Assembly: GCF_018687455.1 (NCBI RefSeq)
Contig: NZ_CP061291.1
Span: 248,001-312,000 of the forward strand
Length of the DNA: 64,000 nt
Reading direction: 5' to 3'
Origin: Polynucleobacter sp. TSB-Sco08W16
GTDB lineage: Bacteria > Pseudomonadota > Gammaproteobacteria > Burkholderiales > Burkholderiaceae
The notes under the pieces were generated by a model, which saw nothing but the letters and a program-made list of their open reading frames with translations, was not told where the DNA came from and made no database searches. Each line of letters begins with the position of its first letter. The first letter of the stretch is position 1. The position numbers were made by a program, and so were the translations under genes. Below, one piece after another: positions 26,705 through 35,454 of the stretch.

Positions 26705-27523
26705 TTAGTCCTTGGGTTTAAAGGTCAACTTCACTTCGCGTTGTGGAATCTTGCCATTGTCATCTTTAGGCAGACTTTCTGCACGTGAAAGCGCTAAGAG
26801 CACAGCTCGATCCCAGCTTGGGTTGCCGCTAGAAGTTAAGACACTGGTACTCAGAATAGCCCCGTCTGGCGCAAGGTTCACTTGGATGACTGCTGCAGGG
26901 TTACCGCTAACGGATTCTGGATTAAAGACGATAAGCGGCTTCACTTTTTTAATTACTTTATCTGTCCAGCCTGGGGGCGCATTGCCACCACCACCGACAC
27001 CATTGCCAACAGTACCCCCGCTGCCACCCTCAGCACCAGCGGCAGCTCGTAGTCTTGCTAATTGATCGGCGCGTACTTTTTCTGCCGCAGCATTTGCTTT
27101 TGTTTCGGCTGGGGATAGCGCTTTAGGAGCCTCTACTTTTTTAGGCTCTTCTTTCTTTGGCTTTTCCTTCTCTTTTGGTGGAGGGGGTTTCACTGCTTTC
27201 GGGGCCTCTTTGACTACTTCCTTTTTAGGCGGCTCTTTTTCTACTTTCTTTTTCTTAACCGAAATATCAGCAGCCTCTTCTTTCACGGCTGTTTTGAGTT
27301 CCGGTTCGGGCGGCACTTCAACCTGAGGAGTTGAATCCCAAAGCTCTACTTCAACTCCAGCAGGAGTAGAGTTATTCCAGCTAATACCAATAACTAAAAA
27401 GGCAAGTAATCCTAAATGCGCAATTAAAGAAAAAGTAAATGCTCGCTTAGTGCTTTCCTGTTTGGTAAAGCGTCCTCGCTTAAAAGGAGAGAGAGGAGAT
27501 TGAAAGGTAGATGCGCTATTCAT
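26705..27523 (-). CDS. tolA: Tol-Pal system protein TolA
   Basis: Inner-membrane protein that spans the periplasm to contact Pal and TolB, energised by TolQR. It has a single membrane helix at about residues 28-48 and a Lys/Pro/Glu-rich extended region at about 65-150 (repeats of PKK, PPPKEK). A Gly-rich hinge near 165-178 is followed by a TonB-type C-terminal domain with NPSWDRAVLLALSRAE. At 272 residues it is short compared with E. coli TolA (421), because the central helical region is reduced, which is common in betaproteobacteria. Confidence 0.93.
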   Translation of the reverse strand: MNSASTFQSPLSPFKRGRFTKQESTKRAFTFSLIAHLGLLAFLVIGISWNNSTPAGVEVELWDSTPQVEVPPEPELKTAVKEEAADISVKKKKVEKEPPKKEVVKEAPKAVKPPPPKEKEKPKKEEPKKVEAPKALSPAETKANAAAEKVRADQLARLRAAAGAEGGSGGTVGNGVGGGGNAPPGWTDKVIKKVKPLIVFNPESVSGNPAAVIQVNLAPDGAILSTSVLTSSGNPSWDRAVLLALSRAESLPKDDNGKIPQREVKLTFKPKD

Positions 27524-27561
27524 TAATCAATAGAGACTGCGTCGGTATCTTGCATCAGCGT

Positions 27562-27981
27562 TTATTGACTTTTGACTGCTAGGCCAACCCGTTTGACGCC
27601 ATTTTCCTTGAGCTTAGACATGACATTCATCACGGTTTCATATTTGATTGATTTATCTGCCGCAACTACTACTGGCTGATCGGCTGATTTTTCAGCTTGG
27701 CTTCTTGCAAACGCACCAAGCTCAAACGGAGTTAAGGTTTGAGTGGGCTCACCATCTTTACGAACAATAACATTTTCATTGGCATCGATGGTTAAAAAGA
27801 TAGGGGGTAAGGATTGCACTTTAGCTCCACCAACAGTTGGTAGATTGACTACGCCCGGATTCACCATAGGTGCGGTAACCATAAAGATGACCAATAGCAC
27901 CAACATCACGTCGATATATGGCACAACATTAATGTCGGACATTGCCCGACGTTTTGATTTACGCAAAGAAGAGGCAGCCAT
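27562..27981 (-). CDS. tolR: Tol-Pal system protein TolR
   Basis: Proton-motive-force-driven partner of TolQ. The 139-residue protein has one membrane helix with the essential aspartate in INVVPYIDVMLVLLVIF and a periplasmic ExbD/TolR domain with TIDANENVIVRKDG. It begins 6 bp after the tolQ stop. A second ExbB/ExbD-type pair lies at 35.0-36.1 kb; neighbours assign this one to Tol. Confidence 0.95.
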   Translation of the reverse strand: MAASSLRKSKRRAMSDINVVPYIDVMLVLLVIFMVTAPMVNPGVVNLPTVGGAKVQSLPPIFLTIDANENVIVRKDGEPTQTLTPFELGAFARSQAEKSADQPVVVAADKSIKYETVMNVMSKLKENGVKRVGLAVKSQ

Positions 27982-27987
27982 GACTAA

Positions 27988-28644
27988 TTAACGACCTGCA
28001 GTTTGACGTTGCAGAATATTCGTGAACTCTTCAATAAAAGTTTCAAAACGAATGGCGAGGCGATCAACATCCGTTGCTGCGCGGTTATAAGCGACTACTG
28101 CAGGAATCGCTGCAAACAAACCAATCGCTGTTGCGATTAATGCTTCAGCAATACCAGGGGCAACCGCAGAGAGTGTTGCGTTCTGAACGTTGGCTAATCC
28201 GCGGAAGGAATGCATGATTCCCCACACAGTTCCAAAAAGACCAATATAGGGGGATACAGATCCGACGGATGCCAGGAATGGAAGATTGGCTTCTAGGGCA
28301 TCCATTTCACGTTGGTAGGTTGCTTTCATGGCGCGGCGGGCGGCATCAATTTCACGAACTTTCATGAACTCTTGCATTCCAGCCTCAAAGATGTGTTCTA
28401 GAACAGCGTCGCTGCGGGTATTGCGCTGGGCAGCCTCTAGGAGGGTGTTGAGATCGCCGCCTGACCAGAAATCTCGCTCAAAACGCTCAGTATCTTGCCT
28501 AACCCCTCTCAAAACAGCAGTTTTCTTGAAAATAATGGTCCAGGAGGCAACGGACATCCCTAGTAATAACAACATTACTAACTGGACTAATAGGCTGGCA
28601 TTGAGGACGAGGGAGAGGAATGAAAGGTCTTGTGTGGTGGTCAT
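27988..28644 (-). CDS. tolQ: Tol-Pal system protein TolQ
   Basis: Inner-membrane channel subunit of the TolQR motor. The 218-residue MotA/TolQ/ExbB protein has three hydrophobic segments (about 13-32, 130-155 and 165-190) and the conserved cytoplasmic-to-membrane block FLASVGSVSPYIGLFGTVWGIMHSF. It is the first gene of tolQ-tolR-tolA-tolB-pal-cpoB-queC; the usual ybgC upstream is absent. It is divergent from glyA across 76 bp that must hold both promoters. Confidence 0.95.
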   Translation of the reverse strand: MTTTQDLSFLSLVLNASLLVQLVMLLLLGMSVASWTIIFKKTAVLRGVRQDTERFERDFWSGGDLNTLLEAAQRNTRSDAVLEHIFEAGMQEFMKVREIDAARRAMKATYQREMDALEANLPFLASVGSVSPYIGLFGTVWGIMHSFRGLANVQNATLSAVAPGIAEALIATAIGLFAAIPAVVAYNRAATDVDRLAIRFETFIEEFTNILQRQTAGR

Positions 28645-28720
28645 GGTGGATTTTGTATGATGTAGGTTGATTTTACTAAGTTAATTAACGCAGCAATCCA
28701 ACTTCTTCAGGATTATTACC

Positions 28721-29965
28721 ATGTTTGACCGTCAGAACACCTTAGCCAAAACCGATCCCCAGTTATGGGCAGCCATTCAGAACGAAAACAAGCGTCAAGA
28801 AGACCATATTGAGCTCATTGCCTCTGAGAACTACACCTCTCCAGCGGTTATGCAGGCCCAGGGCTCCCAATTGACGAATAAGTATGCCGAAGGCTATCCA
28901 GGCAAGCGTTATTACGGCGGCTGTGAATTTGTTGATGTTGCTGAGCAACTCGCAATTGATCGTGTCAAAGCCTTGTTTGGTGCTGAGGCGGCTAACGTGC
29001 AGCCCCATTGCGGCGCATCTGCAAACCAAGCGGTTTTCTTGGCCTTCTTAAAACCTGGCGATACCTTTATGGGTATGAGCTTGGCTGAAGGAGGTCACTT
29101 GACCCACGGCATGGCATTGAACATGAGCGGTAAATGGTTCAACCCGATTGCTTACGGTTTAGACAAAAATGAAGAAATTGATTACGAGCAAATGGAACGT
29201 TTAGCTCGCGAGCACAAGCCAAAGTTGATTATTGCTGGTGCTTCTGCTTACTCAAAGAAAATTGATTTTGAGCGTATTGGTAAATTAGCAAAAGAGGTGG
29301 GCGCTATTTTTATGGTCGACATGGCGCACTATGCTGGTCTCATTGCGGCTGGTGTTTATCCAAATCCAGTACCGCATGCCGACATTGTTACTTCCACTAC
29401 ACACAAGAGTTTGCGTGGTCCACGTGGCGGTATCATTTTGATGAAGGCTGAGCATGAGAGGGCCATTAACTCTGCAGTCTTCCCAGGCTTACAGGGCGGA
29501 CCTTTGATGCATGTGATCGCTGGTAAGGCTGCAGCGTTTAAAGAGGCGCAAGAGCCTGGTTTTATTGATTATCAAAAGCAGGTAGTTGCCAACGCTAAAG
29601 CATTAGCAGAGACTTTAATCTCACGTGGTCTACGGATTGTTTCTGGTGGTACAGACTCACATGTCATGTTGGTAGATCTGCGCGCGAAGAAGATGACTGG
29701 TAAAGAAGCTGAGCGTGTCTTGGGTGAAGCCCACATTACTTGTAACAAGAACGGTATTCCGAATGATCCAGAAAAGCCAATGGTGACCAGCGGTATTCGT
29801 TTGGGTTCACCAGCAATGACGACGCGTGGCTTTAAAGAGGCTGAGGCCCGTCAAGTGGGCAACTTCATTGCGGATGTTTTAGATAATCCAAATGATGCAG
29901 AAAATATCGCTAAGGTTCGTGCTCAAGTTTCTGAGTTAACAAAGCGCTTTCCTGTTTACGGTTAA
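28721..29965 (+). CDS. glyA: serine hydroxymethyltransferase
   Basis: PLP enzyme interconverting serine and glycine with tetrahydrofolate, the main source of one-carbon units. The 414-residue protein has the TTHKSLRGPRGG motif with PLP-binding Lys229 at the same position as in E. coli, plus SENYTSPAV and GGCEFVD near the N-terminus. AGGA lies about 8 bases upstream of the ATG. nrdR follows 23 bp later, a conserved pair in betaproteobacteria. Confidence 0.97.
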   Translation: MFDRQNTLAKTDPQLWAAIQNENKRQEDHIELIASENYTSPAVMQAQGSQLTNKYAEGYPGKRYYGGCEFVDVAEQLAIDRVKALFGAEAANVQPHCGASANQAVFLAFLKPGDTFMGMSLAEGGHLTHGMALNMSGKWFNPIAYGLDKNEEIDYEQMERLAREHKPKLIIAGASAYSKKIDFERIGKLAKEVGAIFMVDMAHYAGLIAAGVYPNPVPHADIVTSTTHKSLRGPRGGIILMKAEHERAINSAVFPGLQGGPLMHVIAGKAAAFKEAQEPGFIDYQKQVVANAKALAETLISRGLRIVSGGTDSHVMLVDLRAKKMTGKEAERVLGEAHITCNKNGIPNDPEKPMVTSGIRLGSPAMTTRGFKEAEARQVGNFIADVLDNPNDAENIAKVRAQVSELTKRFPVYG

Positions 29966-29988
29966 GCCAGTAGAGAAAGAAGCTCACA

Positions 29989-30435
29989 TTGCGCTGCCCT
30001 TTTTGCCATAACGACGATACCCAGGTTTTAGATACCCGGGTATCGGATGAGGGCGATACGATTCGTCGTCGTCGCCGTTGTGCCAAATGCGATAAGCGTT
30101 TTACAACCTATGAGCGGGTTGAGCTGGTATTGCCTGCAATCGTTAAAAAGAATGGTAGCCGGGTGGAATACAGTCACGATAAGTTGGCGAGTTCACTCAA
30201 ATTGGCTCTTCGTAAACGCCCCGTATCATCCGATTCAGTGGATGAATCGATTGCGCGTATCGAAGAAAAGCTTCTGAGCTTAGGCGAAAAAGAGATCCCT
30301 AGTGAGCGCGTAGGTGAGCTGGTGATGCGAGAACTCAAGCGTCTTGATAAGGTGGCCTACATTCGGTTTGCCTCCGTCTACCGAAGCTTTGCAGATATCG
30401 AGTCTTTTGAAAGCGCGCTCAAAGAGCTGAAGTAG
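29989..30435 (+). CDS. nrdR: ribonucleotide reductase repressor NrdR
   Basis: ATP/dATP-sensing repressor of ribonucleotide reductase genes. The 148-residue protein has a zinc ribbon (Cys3, Cys6, Cys31, Cys34) with the RRRRRC DNA-binding strand, then an ATP-cone domain from about residue 47. It starts with TTG at 29989, giving the family's usual MRCPFC start; no ATG lies nearby in frame. Confidence 0.96.
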
Positions 30436-30487
30436 TAGCAATTCTCAAACCCCCTTTTAAGTATTTCAAAGTCCACGCCATTCTTGA

Positions 30488-30528
30488 GGTTACTTGTTAT
30501 ATACTGTAACCAATTGATTACAATTGAT
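30488..30528. promoter_or_regulatory. candidate operator/promoter of the toxin-antitoxin operon
   Basis: A perfect inverted repeat GGTTAC (30488-30493) / GTAACC (30506-30511) brackets a -10-like TATACT at 30500-30505. A direct repeat of CAATTGAT (30511-30518 and 30521-30528), one helical turn apart, ends just before the toxin ATG. Such overlap of repeats with the promoter is typical of sites where the antitoxin represses its own operon. Confidence 0.5.
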
Positions 30529-30530
30529 GC

Positions 30531-30827
30531 ATGTATGAAATCAATAAAACAGATGAGTTTGATGCGTGGTTTAGTGGTATTCGAGATCCCATAACACGCG
30601 GCCGATTGCCTTCAAGGCTTCGTAAGGTGTCGCTTGGTAGCCTGGGAGATATAGCGCCAGTAGGTGCTGGGGTATGGGAGATGCGTGAGCATTTTGGCGC
30701 TGGCTGGAGAATGTATTACGTACAACATAGAAAAACTATCATTTTGATGCTGGGTGGAGGGTGTAAATCTGCCCAAGCTACTGATATTAAGAGGGTTAAG
30801 AAATTACTTCTAAGCTTAGAGGATTAA
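30531..30827 (+). CDS. RelE/ParE-superfamily toxin (addiction module killer protein)
   Basis: The 98-residue protein matches the short toxins annotated as addiction-module killer proteins of the RelE/HigB group, which usually cleave mRNA on ribosomes. Features include the N-terminal EFDAWFSGIRD, a basic RGRLPSRLRKV helix, the GVWEMREHFGAGWRMYY strand pair and the terminal LMLGGGCKS-x-Q strand. Toxin comes first and its TAA directly touches the antitoxin ATG. Activity is inferred, not shown. Confidence 0.85.
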   Translation: MYEINKTDEFDAWFSGIRDPITRGRLPSRLRKVSLGSLGDIAPVGAGVWEMREHFGAGWRMYYVQHRKTIILMLGGGCKSAQATDIKRVKKLLLSLED

Positions 30828-31130
30828 ATGAAAATTAGCAAAAAGATAAAAAATAAAAATTTTTCAAAGTTTGATGTAGTGGATTATTTAAAAACAGAAA
30901 AAGATATTGCAGGATATCTTTCCGCTGTACTTGAGGATGGTGATCCTGCCTTATTTGTTGCTGCAATTGGTGATATTGCTAAAGCAAAGGGCATGACTGA
31001 AATTGCCAAAAAAAGTGGTGTCACCCGCGAATCTTTGTATAGGGCATTAAAGATAGAGGCTAGACCGCGTTTTGAGACGGTGGCAAAAGTAGTTCATGCG
31101 CTTGGCATGAAGCTAAGCGTGCATGCCTAA
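30828..31130 (+). CDS. HTH antitoxin of the addiction module
   Basis: A 100-residue antidote protein with a Lys-rich N-terminus, a KFDVVDYLKTEKDIAGYL toxin-binding-like helix and a C-terminal helix-turn-helix (GMTEIAKKSGVTRESLYRAL, about residues 45-85). It starts immediately after the toxin stop. It should neutralise the toxin and, through the HTH, bind the repeats upstream of the operon. The N-terminus is noticeably A-rich in DNA compared with flanking nrdR. Confidence 0.88.
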   Translation: MKISKKIKNKNFSKFDVVDYLKTEKDIAGYLSAVLEDGDPALFVAAIGDIAKAKGMTEIAKKSGVTRESLYRALKIEARPRFETVAKVVHALGMKLSVHA

Positions 31131-31137
31131 GTAAGAC

Positions 31138-32103
31138 TTAGATTAACTTCGCTTGTTCAGCGCACATCATCTTAATAACGCCATCAATATCGGTTGGCTT
31201 GTTCCAGCCCAATTTCTTAATGGCTTTCTCGGGGTTGCCAACACTAGAAACGATTTCATTAGGGCGAAAGAAGCTTGGTTCGATCTCAACATATTTTTGC
31301 CAATCCAGATCAAAGTATTCAAAGGATTTAGCTACAAAGTATTTGAGGGATTCTTTTCTGCCAGTGGCAATCACAAAGTCGTCGGGCTGATCGAGTTGCA
31401 TCATGAGCCACATTGCCTGAACGTACTCAGGGGCCCAGCCCCAGTCACGCGATATATCTAAATTACCCAGTTGCAATTTATTAAGTTGACCAGCCTTGAT
31501 CTTGGCGGCGCCGGCAATAATTTTTTGCGTCACAAAGCGCTCAGGACGCAAGGGAGATTCATGGTTAAACAAGATACCTGTGCAGGCATATAGGCCATAA
31601 GATTCACGGTAACTATTAATCAGCCATTTGGCGGTAGATTTGGCGACTGCATAAGGGCTACGTGGTGCAAATGGCGTTTGTTCATTTGCTGGTGTATCGC
31701 CAGTATCACCAAAGCACTCACTTGAACCTGCATTGTAAAAACGCACAGGCTTGTTGAGAAGGCGAATTACTTCCAAAATATTCAAAGTGCCAATTGCAAT
31801 ACTTTCGATGGCTTCCACTGGTTGATCAAACGAGAGTCCTACAGAAGTTTGACCAGCCAGGTTATAGATCTCATCTGGGTTGGATTCCTGGATGGCATTA
31901 AAGACGCTTCTAAAGTCATTAATCGATACGGAAATTAATTTGACTTGTGAGCGAATGCCAAGAATATTGAGGTTATTAAAAGATGAGGCCATCACATCGC
32001 GTGAAGAGCCCGTTACTTGATACCCTTTGGATAGGAGGTGCTTTGCTAAATAAGCACCGTCTTGCCCGGTAATGCCAATAATGAGTGCTTTTTTAGATGC
32101 CAA
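31138..32103 (-). CDS. GDP-mannose 4,6-dehydratase-like SDR
   Basis: Extended SDR of the Gmd group, 321 residues, about 50 shorter than the Gmd at 45.4 kb. It has GITGQDG at 10-16, NLAGQTSVGLSFD, SSECFGD in place of the usual S-T-x-E-x-Y-G strand, and SPYAVAKST with the catalytic Tyr and Lys. A RDWGWAPEYVQAMW block follows. The Cys/Phe change in the active-site strand suggests a related substrate or a reductase role, for example in GDP-6-deoxysugar synthesis. Its start codon is one base from the adk stop, so it rides on the adk operon. Confidence 0.75.
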   Translation of the reverse strand: MASKKALIIGITGQDGAYLAKHLLSKGYQVTGSSRDVMASSFNNLNILGIRSQVKLISVSINDFRSVFNAIQESNPDEIYNLAGQTSVGLSFDQPVEAIESIAIGTLNILEVIRLLNKPVRFYNAGSSECFGDTGDTPANEQTPFAPRSPYAVAKSTAKWLINSYRESYGLYACTGILFNHESPLRPERFVTQKIIAGAAKIKAGQLNKLQLGNLDISRDWGWAPEYVQAMWLMMQLDQPDDFVIATGRKESLKYFVAKSFEYFDLDWQKYVEIEPSFFRPNEIVSSVGNPEKAIKKLGWNKPTDIDGVIKMMCAEQAKLI

Positions 32104-32104
32104 T

Positions 32105-32770
32105 TTACTTCAGTGCAGCAAAGATTGAGGAAGTGATGTCCTCTACGTTTCCGGTGCCGCTGACCTTACGGTAAGCAGGTGCCTTGACTTTATCGCTTGA
32201 GCTAGCTTGCGTTGCCCATGAGGAGTAGTACTCTACCAAAGGGCGAGTTTGGTCGTTATATACCTGCAGGCGCTTACGAACTGTTTCTTCTTTATCGTCA
32301 TCACGCTGGATTAAAGCATCGCCAGTTACATCATCCTTGCCTTCAACCTTGGGGGGATTGAACTTAATGTGATAAGTGCGGCCAGAGGCTGGGTGAACAC
32401 GACGACCGCTCATGCGATCGATGATGGCATCGAATGGAACATCGATTTCTAAAACGTAATCGATTGGCACGCCAGCATCTTTCATGGCTTGTGCCTGAGG
32501 AATGGTTCTAGGGAAACCATCAAACAAATAGCCCTTGCTGCAATCTGGTTGAGTCAAGCGATCTTTAACCAAGCCAATAATGATGTCGTCAGAGACTAGC
32601 CCGCCGGCATCCATAATTTTTTTAGCAGCAACACCCAGTTCAGTTCCAGCTTTCACGGCAGCGCGCAACATGTCGCCAGTGGAGATTTGTGGAATAGCAA
32701 ATTTTTCACAAATGAACTGAGCTTGTGTGCCTTTTCCAGCACCAGGTGCACCGAGCAGAATTAACCGCAT
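32105..32770 (-). CDS. adk: adenylate kinase
   Basis: Balances ATP, ADP and AMP. The 221-residue long-form enzyme has the P-loop GAPGAGKGT at 7-15, the DGFPRT motif, and a LID domain with GRRVHPASGR that lacks the four zinc cysteines seen in Gram-positive forms. Located between kdsB upstream and the Gmd-like gene downstream on the minus strand. Confidence 0.97.
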   Translation of the reverse strand: MRLILLGAPGAGKGTQAQFICEKFAIPQISTGDMLRAAVKAGTELGVAAKKIMDAGGLVSDDIIIGLVKDRLTQPDCSKGYLFDGFPRTIPQAQAMKDAGVPIDYVLEIDVPFDAIIDRMSGRRVHPASGRTYHIKFNPPKVEGKDDVTGDALIQRDDDKEETVRKRLQVYNDQTRPLVEYYSSWATQASSSDKVKAPAYRKVSGTGNVEDITSSIFAALK

Positions 32771-32874
32771 TGTTTTCCCCTTATAAGATTTGTAATTGTC
32801 CCGTATTTTGTCGGGATCCTTTATATCTAATGCCTAGGATTATCCCCGAGAAACGGCAATCCACCCTTCAATTG

Positions 32875-33636
32875 CTAGGAGTTCGCCAGGAGGCTTCTAA
32901 CGCGTTCGAGGTCTTCGAGGGTGTCAACCCCCGCTGGTGGGCTCTCAGTGGCTGTATAAACCGCAATACGATAGCCATTCCAGAGGGCGCGAAGCTGCTC
33001 TAAGGCTTCTGCTTGTTCTGGGGGTGCAGGCTCTAAGCGAGAGTAGGCCTGTAAAAAATCAGCTCGATAAGCGTAAATGCCCAGGTGCCTCAAATGCATT
33101 ACCTTTTGCTCTGGCTTTGCATCTCTTACAAAAGGAATGGGGGCTCTTGAAAAGTAGAGGGCTTCACCCGCTCTATTGAGGACCACTTTAACGACGTTGG
33201 GATTTTGAATTTCACCATCATCATGAATTGGTACGGCTACTGTCGAGATGGCGCATTCCACATGATCAGCCAAAGTTTGAGCCACTTGATTAATTAATTC
33301 AGGGGGTATGAGCGGTTCATCACCTTGAACATTGACCACTAAAGTATTGCTAGGGAGTTTTAATAATTGTGCTACTTCCGCAAGGCGATCGGTACCGGTC
33401 GGGTGGATCTCACTAGTCAACAAACATTCAATACGATGCTCATCACACGCTGCTTGAATTTCTGCTGAATCGGTTGCAACAATTACGCTCTGGGCTAAAG
33501 ATTTTTTAGCTTGTTCTGCAACACGCACTACCATGGGTTTACCGCCAATATCAGCCAACGGTTTACGCGGCAACCGAGTAGAGCCTAGCCTTGCTGGTAT
33601 GACAACCAAAAAGTCTAGAGATTGGGTTGCACTCAT
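32875..33636 (-). CDS. kdsB: 3-deoxy-manno-octulosonate cytidylyltransferase (CMP-Kdo synthetase)
   Basis: Activates Kdo as CMP-Kdo for the LPS inner core. The 253-residue protein has IPARLGSTRLPRKPL near the N-terminus, the QGDEPL metal-binding motif and the FSRAPIPFVRD segment. It follows the short Trm112-like gene by 10 bp and is 104 bp upstream of adk. The linkage lpxK-Trm112-kdsB-adk is common in Burkholderiales. Confidence 0.96.
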   Translation of the reverse strand: MSATQSLDFLVVIPARLGSTRLPRKPLADIGGKPMVVRVAEQAKKSLAQSVIVATDSAEIQAACDEHRIECLLTSEIHPTGTDRLAEVAQLLKLPSNTLVVNVQGDEPLIPPELINQVAQTLADHVECAISTVAVPIHDDGEIQNPNVVKVVLNRAGEALYFSRAPIPFVRDAKPEQKVMHLRHLGIYAYRADFLQAYSRLEPAPPEQAEALEQLRALWNGYRIAVYTATESPPAGVDTLEDLERVRSLLANS

Positions 33637-33646
33637 TTGGAGTTGC

Positions 33647-33826
33647 TTAGAGAACTTCGTCAGCAGTCATACTGCGCGCTTCTTCAACCAGCATCACTGG
33701 GACATCATCCCGAATTGGATAGGCTAAACGATCAGCCTTACAAATCAGTTCATGTTTTTCTGCATCTAAATGCAGTTGGCTTTTGCATAAAGGGCAAACC
33801 AAGATATCAAGTAGGCGTCTGTCCAT
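33647..33826 (-). CDS. Trm112/YcaR family small protein
   Basis: A 59-residue gene on the minus strand: starts ATG at 33824-33826, stops TAA at 33647-33649. The product begins MDRRLLDILVCPLCKS and continues with ELICKADRLAYPIRD-x-VPVML, the classic Trm112/YcaR pattern. The usual zinc cysteines are mostly C-P-x-C (residues 11 and 14) plus Cys29. It lies between lpxK and kdsB, as in many proteobacteria. Family members in bacteria are small accessory proteins of uncertain role, some activating methyltransferases. Confidence 0.9.
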   Translation of the reverse strand: MDRRLLDILVCPLCKSQLHLDAEKHELICKADRLAYPIRDDVPVMLVEEARSMTADEVL

Positions 33827-33905
33827 AATTATTTCAAATAAAGGGTATGAGAAAAGAGTGTAGCGCTTAACGTATTAAGTGGACAGTTAAATAGAGTTAC
33901 AAGGC

Positions 33906-34991
33906 TTATAAAGTGTAGCGACGGGGGTCTGGCCTTTGCAAAATGGATTGCAGCCAATCCATCAGATTATCTGGCAAATGCAGTGACATTGGCACAACCC
34001 AAATACGTTCATCTAGGATGCCTGTGCATTTAACCGCATCTTTCTCGGTAATGAGGATGCATTGCGCTTTGATGGCAGTAAAGAATTCTGGTGTGTAAGT
34101 GGCGTGGTCCGGAAGCGGAATTTGTTTACCAGTAATACCTTGCTTTGCTAAATCATTAAAAAAGCGTTTTGGATTGCCAAGACCTGCAATCGCAGTCATG
34201 TTCTTTGGCAAAAATTGCTCAGCAATTTGCTCGAACGATTGCGTTTTAGAGGTGTTGATGAGTTGGTATGGAGTACCTAGGCGACTTACTAAGTTAAACA
34301 ATCGGCGACCTAAGAAATACTCATCCAGAATGCCGCTTTTTTGATTCTTAGGCGTGCCAGTAAATAGCGTCGCATCGCGCTCACGTGTGGCAGGCTCGCG
34401 GAGTGGACCCGCAGGAAGTAGGAAGCGATTGCCTTCGCCTCGATCATCACGGACTACAAACTCAATATCGCGACCACCTTCACGAGCGGGCCAGCGAATG
34501 AGTCCGCGGTGCTGAAGGCCATCATCGCTAATGATGACGTTGACCTCAGGAGTATGTTTGAGTAGAGCCTTAATGCTTTGTTGACGCTTGGGAAAAACCC
34601 AAATCGGAAATTGATCCCCAGTTCGTTTTGCGATCAATGCAGGTTCGTCGCCTACTAAAGCGGGGTCTGAGCTACTGCTTACTTGCAGAGGAGAGGTTTG
34701 GCTTGATGCTCCATAACCCCTGCTAATAATTCCAGGTTTCCAGCCCAGTTGCGATAGTTGTTCTGCTAGTGCAATCACGATGGGCGTTTTACCTGTGCCG
34801 CCAACCCGAATATTGCCAACAATAATGATGGGTACTGGAGCGGGCTTGACCTTGGAGAGATCTAAATCATGAATCAGTTTACGAATACGCAAGGCAACAC
34901 CATAAAGCCATGAGAGTGGCCACAGTAAGAGACTGGTTGGGCCACGTCTTTCCCAAAATTGAGGAGCTTTACGAAAAAAAGATAGCGCCAT
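33906..34991 (-). CDS. lpxK: tetraacyldisaccharide 4'-kinase
   Basis: Phosphorylates the 4' position of the lipid A precursor at the inner membrane. The protein has an N-terminal amphipathic/hydrophobic helix (about residues 18-36) and the Walker A GGTGKT at 64-69. A SDDGLQHRGL motif provides the catalytic Asp region. I start at ATG 34991 (361 residues), which has GGAAAAG upstream; the longer frame from 35036 would overlap exbD by 29 bp. The C-terminal LITEKDAVKC is typical. Confidence 0.94.
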   Translation of the reverse strand: MALSFFRKAPQFWERRGPTSLLLWPLSWLYGVALRIRKLIHDLDLSKVKPAPVPIIIVGNIRVGGTGKTPIVIALAEQLSQLGWKPGIISRGYGASSQTSPLQVSSSSDPALVGDEPALIAKRTGDQFPIWVFPKRQQSIKALLKHTPEVNVIISDDGLQHRGLIRWPAREGGRDIEFVVRDDRGEGNRFLLPAGPLREPATRERDATLFTGTPKNQKSGILDEYFLGRRLFNLVSRLGTPYQLINTSKTQSFEQIAEQFLPKNMTAIAGLGNPKRFFNDLAKQGITGKQIPLPDHATYTPEFFTAIKAQCILITEKDAVKCTGILDERIWVVPMSLHLPDNLMDWLQSILQRPDPRRYTL

Positions 34992-35007
34992 ATTCTTTTC
35001 CAGTTGC

Positions 35008-35454
35008 CTATTTTTTTGTTTGGCTACTAAAAACAATATTACTCAGATTGGCATCACGTGCCGCCTCTAAGGCAGTCATCACCGCTTGATGTGGAGCCTT
35101 AGCATCCGCATCGATATTGACTTGAAGGCTGCTGTCCTTGCTGCTCAGTTGCGCTAAGGCATTACTCAATTGAGATGGATCTGTAACCTTGCCGTTAATT
35201 GCAAAGCGACCATCACGACTCACAGCAACGTGTACTTGTTTGCTCTCTGTCTGAGTCTCACTACCATTAGCAGTTGGTAAAGTAATTGCTAATTCTTGAT
35301 AGCGTGTAAAGGTAGTGGAGATCATCAAAAAGATGAGCACTACCAACAAGACATCAATAAATGGAATGAGATTAATTTCTGGCTCAGCAGAAACTGCTGT
35401 AGTTCCTAGAGAAAATCTTCCCTTTGCTTGTGAGTGTGTATCTAACCAACTCAT
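35008..35454 (-). CDS. exbD: ExbD/TolR-type biopolymer transport protein
   Basis: Inner-membrane partner of ExbB that couples proton flow to TonB-dependent uptake or a related task. The 148-residue protein has the membrane helix with the essential Asp in INLIPFIDVLLVVLIFLM (about residues 28-46) and a periplasmic domain with VSRDGRFAINGK. Its ATG overlaps the exbB stop by 4 bp. Distinct from tolR at 27.6 kb; no tonB is in the window. Confidence 0.9.
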   Translation of the reverse strand: MSWLDTHSQAKGRFSLGTTAVSAEPEINLIPFIDVLLVVLIFLMISTTFTRYQELAITLPTANGSETQTESKQVHVAVSRDGRFAINGKVTDPSQLSNALAQLSSKDSSLQVNIDADAKAPHQAVMTALEAARDANLSNIVFSSQTKK

